From: a virus
DNA length: 23,644 bases
Virus record (IMG/VR): IMGVR_UViG_3300028829_000731
Coordinates: 1 to 23,644 of that record
Direction: 5' to 3' (one strand)
Shown piece after piece: positions 1 through 7,289 of this stretch (the stretch's first letter is position 1; each line of letters starts with the position of its first letter). The notes under the pieces were generated by a model. It saw only the letters and a program-made list of their open reading frames with translations. It was not told the DNA's origin and searched no databases. The translations under genes and the position numbers were made by a program.

Positions 1-62
1 CCGAGTGCTGGTGCAATCTTATTCTGCATAGCCTCGGGTTTAAAAGTTATGTTATTATTCAC
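1..62 (-). CDS. Start of a gene running off the window, possibly the endolysin
   Basis: A reading frame opens with GTG at 62-60 and runs off the left edge, giving only 20 codons (MNNNITFKPEAMQ then NKIAPAL). An AAAGG Shine-Dalgarno sits about 8-9 bases upstream of the GTG and the frame begins 12 bases after the stop of the holin-like gene, so it is probably real. An in-frame ATG at 29-27, preceded by GAGG, is an alternative start. The position directly after a holin-like gene suggests a lysis enzyme, but the residues seen carry no catalytic motif, so the function is only a guess from context. Confidence 0.5.
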   Translation of the reverse strand, partial: MNNNITFKPEAMQNKIAPAL

Positions 63-74
63 TTATGCTTACCT

Positions 75-410
75 TTAATTTACAAGCGCTAACGTAGTTA
101 GGCCTCCAGCTAGCACCCACTGACCTACTCCTGTAACTAGAATTGTTACTACAATCCACATGAGTTTCTTATAGTTTGCTCTAGAAGCTTCACGGGCTTT
201 CACGTTACTTTCACATAGAGTCTTCAACTGCTTTTCAATAGCAGTAAACTTCATGTCGAAGTACCGTTTGGTGTTGTCGCTGTCTTCGTGAGCTACAGCA
301 TTAACTAGCTCTATTTTTTGCACTCTAGTTGATATATTATCTACGGACATTTCAACTCTCCTGATACGCTCTAGTGTGAAGTCCGCTGGCGGGTTTTCTT
401 GTTGTGACAT
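75..410 (-). CDS. Putative holin-like membrane protein with N-terminal coiled coil
   Basis: This 111-residue protein has a hydrophilic N-terminal two-thirds rich in Glu, Lys and Arg with heptad-like spacing (about residues 14-75), which suggests a coiled coil. One hydrophobic segment follows near the C-terminus (about 86-108, beginning at WIVVTILVTGVGQWVLAGG). A soluble helical part followed by a single membrane span recalls XhlA-type hemolysin/holin proteins. The ATG at 410 has a GAGG Shine-Dalgarno about 8 bases upstream. It sits between the acetyltransferase gene and a truncated frame that could be the endolysin, which fits a lysis role. It could instead be another small inner-membrane phage protein; family membership is inferred from topology only. 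Confidence 0.5.
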   Translation of the reverse strand: MSQQENPPADFTLERIRRVEMSVDNISTRVQKIELVNAVAHEDSDNTKRYFDMKFTAIEKQLKTLCESNVKAREASRANYKKLMWIVVTILVTGVGQWVLAGGLTTLALVN

Positions 411-451
411 ATAGGTATCCTCGTTTATAAATTATATGCGAATAGTGTTAT

Positions 452-1063
452 TTAGAGTTTCATGTAATAAAACTTACCAAACCCTGCTAGATACGGAATA
501 TTACTTTTAACCAGTCTATCTTCTAGTCCGTTCTTCACAAAAAAGGATGTTACATAATCAAAGAATTTCTTATTGTCTGGACCTATTCCAGAGGGTGTAA
601 TCCATTTAAACCCTATTTTCTTAGCTTCTCTCATGCCATTCATTCTTAATGTATTGATGATACCTTTTCCTCTGTAATCATCATGCACAGCAAATGTACC
701 AAAACAAAATCCATCATCTACGATCAACCCTTCATCTTCCCACCATTTTAGCAGTGGTTTCATTTTCAATTTCTCTCTTGCATCCTCAGTTTTTACGACT
801 CTCAGATTGCGCACTGCCAGCACGCTCAAAAACCCAACACATTTATCGCCATCATATGCTCTTAAAAGAAACACTGAACTCTGTCTTTGACGATCTAATC
901 TTCTCACGTAATCATCATACTCAATTGTATTATTAGTTAGAATCTTTCCAACTAATTCCTTTGCTCTTGTTTCATATACAATACTTGCCATTTCTTCTAT
1001 GTCTTTCATAGGAAGATTCAATAGCTTCTTGCCTTTTACTGGAGCTTTATATGATATAGCCAT
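452..1063 (-). CDS. GNAT-family N-acetyltransferase
   Basis: The 203-residue protein has the GNAT fold signature: a strand around residues 120-126 (CFGTFAV) leads into the acetyl-CoA pyrophosphate-binding motif A, R131-G-K-G-I135, followed by an amphipathic helix (about 136-150). An upstream strand pair near residues 64-85 (FLLRAYDGDKCVGFLSVLAV) fits GNAT beta strands. Members of the family transfer acetyl from acetyl-CoA to amines of small molecules or proteins; the substrate cannot be read here. The start has a good AAGGTGAG Shine-Dalgarno directly upstream. The gene lies between tail-fibre-associated genes and the holin-like gene. It looks more AT-rich than its neighbours (two 60-base lines counted by hand gave 33% and 35% GC; two capsid-gene lines gave 43% and 55%), which may mean separate acquisition. 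Confidence 0.75.
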   Translation of the reverse strand: MAISYKAPVKGKKLLNLPMKDIEEMASIVYETRAKELVGKILTNNTIEYDDYVRRLDRQRQSSVFLLRAYDGDKCVGFLSVLAVRNLRVVKTEDAREKLKMKPLLKWWEDEGLIVDDGFCFGTFAVHDDYRGKGIINTLRMNGMREAKKIGFKWITPSGIGPDNKKFFDYVTSFFVKNGLEDRLVKSNIPYLAGFGKFYYMKL

Positions 1064-1072
1064 TGTCTCACC

Positions 1073-1573
1073 TTAATATCTAGTGGTTAAGTAATAGTTG
1101 GAAGTAACTGAATTGCTATATCGCTCATAAGTATATCCACCAGTTGTAAATGTTGACTCAAGAGCACCGCTGCCAACAGAACTAGTATACACTTCAGTGT
1201 CAGCCCAATACAGACTTATATATCTATCGTTGTTATAGGTCGGCGGGTCTTTGCCATTATCAAAGACAGTTTCATCGCTCCCTCTATAATAGTATCTATC
1301 TGCAACTGTTCTACAATATACCCAACCAATAGCTCCATAATAATCGCTGAGACTGACCGTACCTGAAGTTGGGATATTCGCGTTGTTGCCCTTCTGCGCC
1401 GACCCTTCATAATCTGTGTTCCACGGAATTTGAGTTCCAACAGTAGTTTGCTGCCGTCGTCTCATTGCACCCATTGAAATAGAGCCAGCAGAAGAGGGTA
1501 ACTGTAGTTCACTGTCAGTTCGCATGTCACTGAGACTAATAGTACCGGAAGCTGGAAGTGTGTAAACTGCCAT
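1073..1573 (-). CDS. Small fibre-associated virion protein with repeated SGxxSLSD motif
   Basis: A 166-residue protein rich in Ser, Thr, Gly and Tyr. A short motif occurs three times: LPASGTISLSDM (residues 6-17), LPSSAGSISMGAM (25-37) and IPTSGTVSLSDYYGA (67-81). Motifs of the form GxISLSDxxGA are frequent in phage tail-fibre and adhesin proteins. The C-terminal half (about 84-166) is Tyr/Thr rich and looks like beta structure that could be a variable receptor-binding tip. It starts 5 bases after the preceding stop with only a weak G-rich ribosome site, suggesting coupled translation. No enzymatic motif is visible. A virion/fibre role is inferred from composition and from its place at the end of the fibre cluster. 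Confidence 0.5.
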   Translation of the reverse strand: MAVYTLPASGTISLSDMRTDSELQLPSSAGSISMGAMRRRQQTTVGTQIPWNTDYEGSAQKGNNANIPTSGTVSLSDYYGAIGWVYCRTVADRYYYRGSDETVFDNGKDPPTYNNDRYISLYWADTEVYTSSVGSGALESTFTTGGYTYERYSNSVTSNYYLTTRY

Positions 1574-1578
1574 TTAAC

Positions 1579-1902
1579 TTACGCCCCCAAATAGAATGTC
1601 TGGCACTGGTCGAGTTCGTATTGGTGTGCCATATGCTCTAAAATAGACCGCTCAAAAATAATATCCAATCTTTCATCTTCAACATTATTGGCCCAATCAC
1701 AAAGAATAAGCTTATTCAAGAGGTCCATTTCAATGAAATCATCATAGTTAGGTTCGGGTAGACGAGATACGAATCCACTTTTTACAGTGGTGCCCGGAAA
1801 CCGCGCATCTGTCCAATGATAATCCCACTCAATAAATTTAACTACGCCATCACTATCTGCTTTGAAGTTGTTAATAGTCATATAGTCTCTGTCTAATTTC
1901 AT
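1579..1902 (-). CDS. Unrecognised small protein overlapping the fibre gene
   Basis: A 107-residue acidic protein, rich in Asp, Glu and aromatic residues, with no signal peptide or membrane segment. Its ATG overlaps the stop of the long fibre gene by four bases (ATGA) and is preceded by a strong AAAGGAG Shine-Dalgarno, so the gene is certainly real. Small proteins encoded immediately after a fibre gene are often fibre-folding or attachment chaperones, and that is the best contextual guess. I recognise no family motif, and the S74 domain of the fibre upstream already supplies an intramolecular chaperone, so this protein may do something else. Confidence 0.6.
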   Translation of the reverse strand: MKLDRDYMTINNFKADSDGVVKFIEWDYHWTDARFPGTTVKSGFVSRLPEPNYDDFIEMDLLNKLILCDWANNVEDERLDIIFERSILEHMAHQYELDQCQTFYLGA

Positions 1903-4187
1903 GACACTTCTCCTTTAAGAGTTTTCACTTCTTTTCTTAGCTCTTTAACAGCCTCAATCAAAAGCCCAACCATATTACCATATGCTACACTTTTAATACC
2001 ATTCTCATCTGTGCTAACTACTTCAGGAAGAACTGCCTCTACGTCTTGTGCAATAACACCTGTTTTTCTAGCGTCACTGTCCATATCGTTTCTAACAAAA
2101 GTCACACCGTTAATTTGGTCTACTTTATCTAGAGCGTCTGTAATAGGCCGCACATCATCTTTCAAACTGCGATCTGAATAGGCAGTTACATCACCTGTTG
2201 CAGTAAAGTCACCTGCATCATCAAACGTAAATCTAGTTGTAGTGGCATCACGAATAATGAAGTTATTGATACCCGCGTTCAGGTCAAGATAAAAGTCTGT
2301 TCCATTTGTAAATAACTCAGCATCTTGAGCACTACCAAAAGCAACAATGCCGTTATCATCAAGCTGAATGCTGTTGCCGTTAGCATCAAGTGTTCCACCG
2401 AGTTGTGGGGTAGTGTCTTCAACAACATTACCTATGCCAGCTGCTGGAAGCCCAGTTAAACCACTACCATCACCAACGAAGCCTGTACTAGCCGTGATGG
2501 TCGTGCCATCAATTGTCGTACCAGTTATTGCAGCAGCAGATGCGCCACCAATAATAGCACCATCAATAGTGCCGCCGTTGATGTCTACAGTAGTTACAGC
2601 GCCACCGTTTGCTACGGTTGCACCTGTAAATGTAATTGTACCAGAAGCAGTAAGATTTGTAAAGGTTGCAGCAGCAGCGGATGCTCCACCGATTACTACA
2701 CCATCTGCTGTGCCACCATTAATGTCCGTAGTAGTTAGTACGGAGCTAGCTAGTGTGACAATGCCTGTAGTATTTGCGATACTACCTGCGGACGAGCCGT
2801 CTTTGGCTTTAAGAGTTGTGACTTCAATGTTAGTGGTGTCTACAGTTGTAGCATTAGCAGTTGTAAAAGTACCGGCAGCAGCGGATGCCCCACCGATCAC
2901 TACAGCATCAGCCGTGCCCCCGTTAATGTCAGCAGTAGTCAACACTGCGCTAGCAATAGTTACGACACCAGTTGTGTCTGCAATGCTGCCTGCGGATGTG
3001 CCGTCTTTGGCTTTGAGGGTCGTAACTTCAATGTTAGTGGTATCTACAGTAGTGGCGTTAGCTGTACTAAACGTACCAACTGCTGGAGTTGTTCCACCTA
3101 TAGTCACGGCATCTGCTGTTCCACCATTAATATCCGCAGTAGTCAACACAGCGCTAGCAATAGTTACAACACCAGTTGTGTCTGCGATGCTGCCTGCGGC
3201 TGTTCCGTCTTTGGCTTTGAGGGTCGTAACTTCAATGTTAGTGGTGTCTACAGTTGTAGCGTTAGCAGTAGTAAACGTGCCTACAGCAGCACTTGCCCCC
3301 CCAATAGTCGTACCATCAATAGTGCCACCATCAATGTCAATCGTAGTGACTGTACCACCGTCTGCAAAAGTAGCACCGTTAAAAGTGATCGTGCCTGTAG
3401 CGGTAAGATCAGTAACAGTAGCAGCAGCAGCACTAGCCCCACCAATAACTACACTATCTAAAGTGCCATCATTAATGTCCGTCTTGCTGATTACAACATT
3501 GCCCGTACCGTTTGGCGTGATGTTAATATCACCATTAACGTCTGTACTGATAATCGTGTTACCGTTAATGTTGAGATTATCAACAACAGCAGAGCCTGTA
3601 ACAGTAACCACACCTGTAAGAGCAGTAGCACCAGTAATAGTGATGTTAGCAGTGTCAATAGTTACAGCAGTGGCAGCATCAATATCTAGCGTAGTTGCAG
3701 TGAGAGTGAACAGTGCTGTATCTAGTGTGGCAGCGGTTGAAGCATCTAGATCAATAGTAGGAGCTGCAACTTGAACTTCAGTGTCACCAACAATGTCTAG
3801 CTGGCCATCTACACTTGAGTTAATATACAAGTCTGTGTCACGGAATTGAACTTTAGTAGTTGTAGCGAAAAGAGTGCTCTCACCGAAGCCGTCAATGTAA
3901 GCCAACCCGTCTAAATACATATCTTTAAACTGAACACCGCTAGTACCGATGTCTAGAGTGTTAGTGGTCTTACCTTTAATCTCAGTAGCTGATGCAATGA
4001 AGTCTTGAGCTGGCCCGAGCTGAGTTACGGGTGCCCCTTCAGACGTAGTGCCATCATGTGTGTGTCCAGTAGTAGCGTTAAAAGCCGCCTCAATAGCATC
4101 GTACTCGCCATCAAAGTCAGCCGCAGTTACAACATTACCGGAGGCTATGTTATTAGAAGTGTCGTTTCTGATGTAGCCCGTACCCAT
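1899..4187 (-). CDS. Long tail fibre with C-terminal S74 self-cleaving chaperone domain
   Basis: A 762-residue fibre. The N-terminus (about 1-100) contains HTHDG (42-46), common in phage fibre attachment regions. The middle (about 140-650) is a low-complexity Thr/Ala/Gly/Asp beta repeat region, including three 68-residue units. The C-terminal 93 residues (670-762) match the peptidase S74 intramolecular chaperone: YSDRSLKDD supplies Ser671 and Lys676, the S-D-x-x-x-K spacing of the family, followed by GVIAQDVEAVLPEVV and a terminal helix (LLIEAVKELRKEVKTL). In known members this domain drives trimerisation and then cuts itself off just before the Ser. The ATG has AAGG about 8 bases upstream. 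It directly follows the nozzle gene, consistent with a host-binding appendage. Confidence 0.88.
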   Translation of the reverse strand: MGTGYIRNDTSNNIASGNVVTAADFDGEYDAIEAAFNATTGHTHDGTTSEGAPVTQLGPAQDFIASATEIKGKTTNTLDIGTSGVQFKDMYLDGLAYIDGFGESTLFATTTKVQFRDTDLYINSSVDGQLDIVGDTEVQVAAPTIDLDASTAATLDTALFTLTATTLDIDAATAVTIDTANITITGATALTGVVTVTGSAVVDNLNINGNTIISTDVNGDINITPNGTGNVVISKTDINDGTLDSVVIGGASAAAATVTDLTATGTITFNGATFADGGTVTTIDIDGGTIDGTTIGGASAAVGTFTTANATTVDTTNIEVTTLKAKDGTAAGSIADTTGVVTIASAVLTTADINGGTADAVTIGGTTPAVGTFSTANATTVDTTNIEVTTLKAKDGTSAGSIADTTGVVTIASAVLTTADINGGTADAVVIGGASAAAGTFTTANATTVDTTNIEVTTLKAKDGSSAGSIANTTGIVTLASSVLTTTDINGGTADGVVIGGASAAAATFTNLTASGTITFTGATVANGGAVTTVDINGGTIDGAIIGGASAAAITGTTIDGTTITASTGFVGDGSGLTGLPAAGIGNVVEDTTPQLGGTLDANGNSIQLDDNGIVAFGSAQDAELFTNGTDFYLDLNAGINNFIIRDATTTRFTFDDAGDFTATGDVTAYSDRSLKDDVRPITDALDKVDQINGVTFVRNDMDSDARKTGVIAQDVEAVLPEVVSTDENGIKSVAYGNMVGLLIEAVKELRKEVKTLKGEVS
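2646..3257 (-). repeat. Three tandem 204-bp repeats inside the fibre gene
   Basis: Three 68-codon units occupy 3257-3054, 3053-2850 and 2849-2646. Each begins TTVDTTNIEVTTLKAKDG and ends near INGGTADxVxIGG. The shared string ccgtctttggcttt recurs at 2797, 3001 and 3205, exactly 204 bases apart. The units differ by point changes, mostly synonymous or conservative. Shorter related pieces (GGTIDGxxIGGASAAA) flank the array on both sides. Confidence 0.92.
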
Positions 4188-4192
4188 TAAAT

Positions 4193-6184
4193 TTACCTTC
4201 TTGAGTGTGTTGCGTATTCGATAGTCAGAGAATCTAGTGCAAACGGAGGATTCATATCGTTAGTCTCTAGATAAAAAGAGCCCGTGTAACCTGAGCCTAT
4301 GAGATGAGTTGCCAGTGTAGCTTCGTAGTTCGACGCACCGAATACAGCAGTGCCGAATATAGCTTCCCCAAACACAGCTTGAGCTGAGGAGTCTGATGTG
4401 CTACTAACAGTTATAGTGTTAGGTTGTATTATTGTAGCCCCTTCAAAGTCTAGCTTTAAGTTGAGGTCAAAAGACACAGAGCCTTCGGGGTCAAGATAGA
4501 AGACTGCTCTGTAGAAAGTCTTACGGATTCGGGGGTCTTCAAAGGGCATATGAGGAGTTGCAAAGATTGCTGCTATGTTTGTACCGTTAAAGCTGTTCCC
4601 GCTTTCCATTCTATACAGATAGCCATCCTCATTGCCGAATAGCACATACTCTACATCACTGATGTAGAAGCTGTCTGCAGAGTATACTTTAATGCCTACA
4701 AGCTCAGAGAAAGCAAAGACAGCCCCCTCTTCGCCCTGCAATTGGGCACCTATGATGCCTCTAGATGCAGACTGGGCTGTGCCAGCGGTGTGGCTAAATA
4801 GTCTGTATTGACTCTTGCCTCTAATTACTGTAGATGTGAAATAAGTACCCGCACTAATGAAACTAGCAAATTCGGGTTGTATTACTTTAGACACTACGCC
4901 TAAATTGAAGTCGCCCACTCTGTCAGTAGCGCTCAGTAGTCTAATACCGTCAGGAGCTAAGAACATAACGTCTGTCCCTACTTCTTGAATAGTGTCACCG
5001 TACAGACAGCCTATGTCTCTAGTTACGGGTCTGAGTGTGTAGTCTGCTATGGTACTGCCAGTGAGATTAAAAATAGATGTCTCAGTGAAGATAAATAAAT
5101 TCTCTCTGAATACAACTAGCCCAGTTATAGTGTCGCCTACATTAATTAGACCTCCGCCTGAAGCTGCAGTAAAGTCAGACACGCTGTAAGGTGCTGTGTG
5201 AATTAAGTTAGGGCCTTTGCCGTAGAATATAGTATTCTTGTAATTGATGACATAAGAGGCACCAACAATATCTGCCGGAGCAGAGTCCAACACGGTATAA
5301 GTAGTGCCATCATATGTAGCAGGCTCATTTGTACCGTCTACAAAGACAACTTCATCTGCATTAGAGAAGTTATATCTTGCAAATCTCCGTCTTCCTGCAC
5401 TGCTTCTGTCGTTAGAGAGGAAAGTAATAGCTGCATTATCTGCAGGGCTACTATCTAGTGCGGGATTTATAGTCAAAGTTGCAGCATCGCCAGCTAGTGT
5501 AGCATCTGCTGTAACTGTATAAATGAGATCAACACTATCAATAGAGAAAGTGTCACCTGCTTGAGGGGCGGCTGTTAGGGCATCTACTGCTAAACTAGTG
5601 CCTGTTTGAGAGCCTCCAGCTACAAGTACAGTACCATAAGACGGTACGTTTAGGTGGGTATAACCGCTACCTGTAGTCTTAAACATACTAGCATTTCTAG
5701 CTACTAAGACATAAGCGTCTTCAATGTGAACCCCTAAAATAGAATGCTCCGTAGTCGTAGTTACAAATGTAACAGCAGCAGCATTAGCTGGACTACTAGC
5801 AAGAGACGTAGTTAAGGTTAATGTAGCCCTCTTATTAGTGCTATCGTAAGACACACCCGCTGTATCAATAGTGTACGTGCCAGTCACACCTGCTATAGTA
5901 AAAGTATCACCAGCTTCTGGCGTATAGTGTATAGATGCTATTACAAGTGTAGTACCTGTCTGACTAGCACCGTGTACAACGGGAGCCCCGTACGGAGGAA
6001 TTATGTTACTGTCGTATTTAGCATAGCCTAAGACACGTCTGTACCCACCCTGAATAGAGGGTTCAAAGTTCTTTAGAATACGGGCTGATCCGGGCGCATT
6101 AATGCCCTGCTGTAGCAAACTAAGATTGCTAACCAGCCCCCCTCTGAACTCAATAGGGTAAGTTTTCCAGCCGTCTTCAGCCAT
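4193..6184 (-). CDS. Tail nozzle-like protein (gp12-type tail tubular protein B)
   Basis: A 663-residue protein with no signal peptide. Its N-terminal opening (FRGGLVSNLSLLQQGINAPG, then a GGYRRVLGYAKYD element at 47-59) is the pattern I associate with podovirus nozzle or phage-stabilisation proteins that close the tail below the adaptor. About residues 140-480 show repeated beta strands consistent with a propeller-like core (VFRENLFIFTETSIFNL, then DVMFLAPDGIRLL). Two similar modules of about 70 residues are inserted at about 64-141 and 182-256, each with SQTGT...AGDTF...SSPAxxAAxTF. The ATG overlaps the preceding stop as TAATG. Following the adaptor and preceding the fibre, its place fits the order adaptor, nozzle, fibre. 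The class is inferred from pattern and synteny. Confidence 0.68.
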   Translation of the reverse strand: MAEDGWKTYPIEFRGGLVSNLSLLQQGINAPGSARILKNFEPSIQGGYRRVLGYAKYDSNIIPPYGAPVVHGASQTGTTLVIASIHYTPEAGDTFTIAGVTGTYTIDTAGVSYDSTNKRATLTLTTSLASSPANAAAVTFVTTTTEHSILGVHIEDAYVLVARNASMFKTTGSGYTHLNVPSYGTVLVAGGSQTGTSLAVDALTAAPQAGDTFSIDSVDLIYTVTADATLAGDAATLTINPALDSSPADNAAITFLSNDRSSAGRRRFARYNFSNADEVVFVDGTNEPATYDGTTYTVLDSAPADIVGASYVINYKNTIFYGKGPNLIHTAPYSVSDFTAASGGGLINVGDTITGLVVFRENLFIFTETSIFNLTGSTIADYTLRPVTRDIGCLYGDTIQEVGTDVMFLAPDGIRLLSATDRVGDFNLGVVSKVIQPEFASFISAGTYFTSTVIRGKSQYRLFSHTAGTAQSASRGIIGAQLQGEEGAVFAFSELVGIKVYSADSFYISDVEYVLFGNEDGYLYRMESGNSFNGTNIAAIFATPHMPFEDPRIRKTFYRAVFYLDPEGSVSFDLNLKLDFEGATIIQPNTITVSSTSDSSAQAVFGEAIFGTAVFGASNYEATLATHLIGSGYTGSFYLETNDMNPPFALDSLTIEYATHSRR

Positions 6185-6942
6185 TAAAAACCATCCGATA
6201 CAGAGCCTGCAGTAGCGAAAGCACTGCCGAGACTAGAGCCAGTGATGCTACTACGAGATACCATTCCCGATGTTACATACACAAACCTATTAATTAGTAT
6301 ACTTCTCATAGACTTAATACCACTTTGAAACTTCTGATAAGCTATGCTTGCATCTTGTGAGTTACCTCTGAACAAATAAGCATGATACATAGCGCCATCA
6401 ACTACTACATAACGGAATTGTTCCGGTATAGACGGGACATCACTAAACAGTTCTAAATCAACTGGCAAGCAGTAGTATTCATACACTAGCTCATAAGATG
6501 CATCTGGGGCTGGTGTTACGCCGTACTCTAGAGATGGGGCTTGAAACACAAACTTAGGCAGGCCTCTCTTAGTTGTACTAGTTGTATACTCTTGATCTAC
6601 TCTTCTTTTTAGATAGTCTTCATATGTAGCTACGCCCAATCGAATAGTGTCGTTGCCAATAGTTGCGTCTTCTTTAATTCTGAAAGAGTCAAAGTCAATG
6701 AGCTTAGAATCAGAGGGGATCGGATATCTAGTAGTACCTGCCACAAGAGTATCAGTCTGTTCTACATGATTAAAAGGCCACTCATACTGTTGCTGATTGA
6801 TATCTCTAATGGCTGCATTAACTGCATCTTGACATTGAGAGTACCAGCCTACAGCTGTAGAGAAATTAGTAGAGGTTAGCTCTACTTCATTAAGTCTTCT
6901 ATTGATATTGTTTACTAAGCCGAGATAATTATAGTCAGTCAT
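6184..6942 (-). CDS. Portal-tail adaptor-like protein (SU10-adaptor type)
   Basis: A 252-residue protein. The N-terminal helical part (YLGLVNNINRRLNEV, then a stretch ending AAIRDINQQQYEWPFN around 45-57) and the beta-rich middle resemble adaptor proteins of short-tailed phages such as the SU10-type and T7 gp11-like adaptors, which bind under the portal and receive the nozzle. A helix near 178-222 (EQFRYVVVDGAMYHAYLF) is also typical. The C-terminus is Ser/Gly rich. It starts at a TAATG junction with the previous gene and ends at another TAATG with the nozzle gene, so it is translationally coupled on both sides. Function is inferred from family resemblance and neighbours. Confidence 0.65.
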   Translation of the reverse strand: MTDYNYLGLVNNINRRLNEVELTSTNFSTAVGWYSQCQDAVNAAIRDINQQQYEWPFNHVEQTDTLVAGTTRYPIPSDSKLIDFDSFRIKEDATIGNDTIRLGVATYEDYLKRRVDQEYTTSTTKRGLPKFVFQAPSLEYGVTPAPDASYELVYEYYCLPVDLELFSDVPSIPEQFRYVVVDGAMYHAYLFRGNSQDASIAYQKFQSGIKSMRSILINRFVYVTSGMVSRSSITGSSLGSAFATAGSVSDGF

Positions 6943-7289
6943 TATTTCTCTCTCACTGCTATTTTAACACTGCGTTCAGCTACGCTACCGGAGGTATCAG
7001 TTATAGAGCAGTAGAATATATACTCTGTACTAGCTACCCCACCACCGAGATTAATAGTAGCAACAGTGTCCGTGTTAGTCTGAGATACATTCTGAATGCT
7101 GTCAGTGACAGCGCTGCCCGAAGCAGTAGTCAAAGTCTCACCTGCCTCTAAGTCCACTTTAGCTTGATCCGGTGTCTTTACGTACCACGTAACTGCTGAG
7201 ATAGTAATACCAGAACCGAGAAAACGGGACCAGTCTATGCTGTAATCTAAAGTCTCATCGGGGTCTTTTACAGGCCAACGTAGTGCCAT
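6942..7289 (-). CDS. Small virion protein resembling fibre-tail adaptors
   Basis: A 115-residue protein that opens with LRWPVKDPDETLDYSIDWS. This WPxKDPxExLDYxIDW pattern is one I associate with small phage proteins annotated as fibre-tail adaptors, with an immunoglobulin-like beta fold in the remainder (ITISAVTWYV, then STEYIFYCSITDTSG). It begins at a TAATG junction with GGAAG about six bases upstream and ends at a TAATG junction with the adaptor gene. It would join a fibre or adhesin to the tail; candidate partners are the repeat protein upstream and the long fibre downstream. A generic minor structural protein is the alternative. Confidence 0.55.
   Translation of the reverse strand: MALRWPVKDPDETLDYSIDWSRFLGSGITISAVTWYVKTPDQAKVDLEAGETLTTASGSAVTDSIQNVSQTNTDTVATINLGGGVASTEYIFYCSITDTSGSVAERSVKIAVREK

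Noticed and set aside
2368-3774. Plus-strand open frame of 468 codons
   Set aside because: It lies wholly antisense to the repetitive fibre gene; the periodic Thr/Ala/Gly coding removes stops on the other strand. Its product is a Val/Ala/Pro repeat mirror of the fibre, and the whole region is transcribed the other way.
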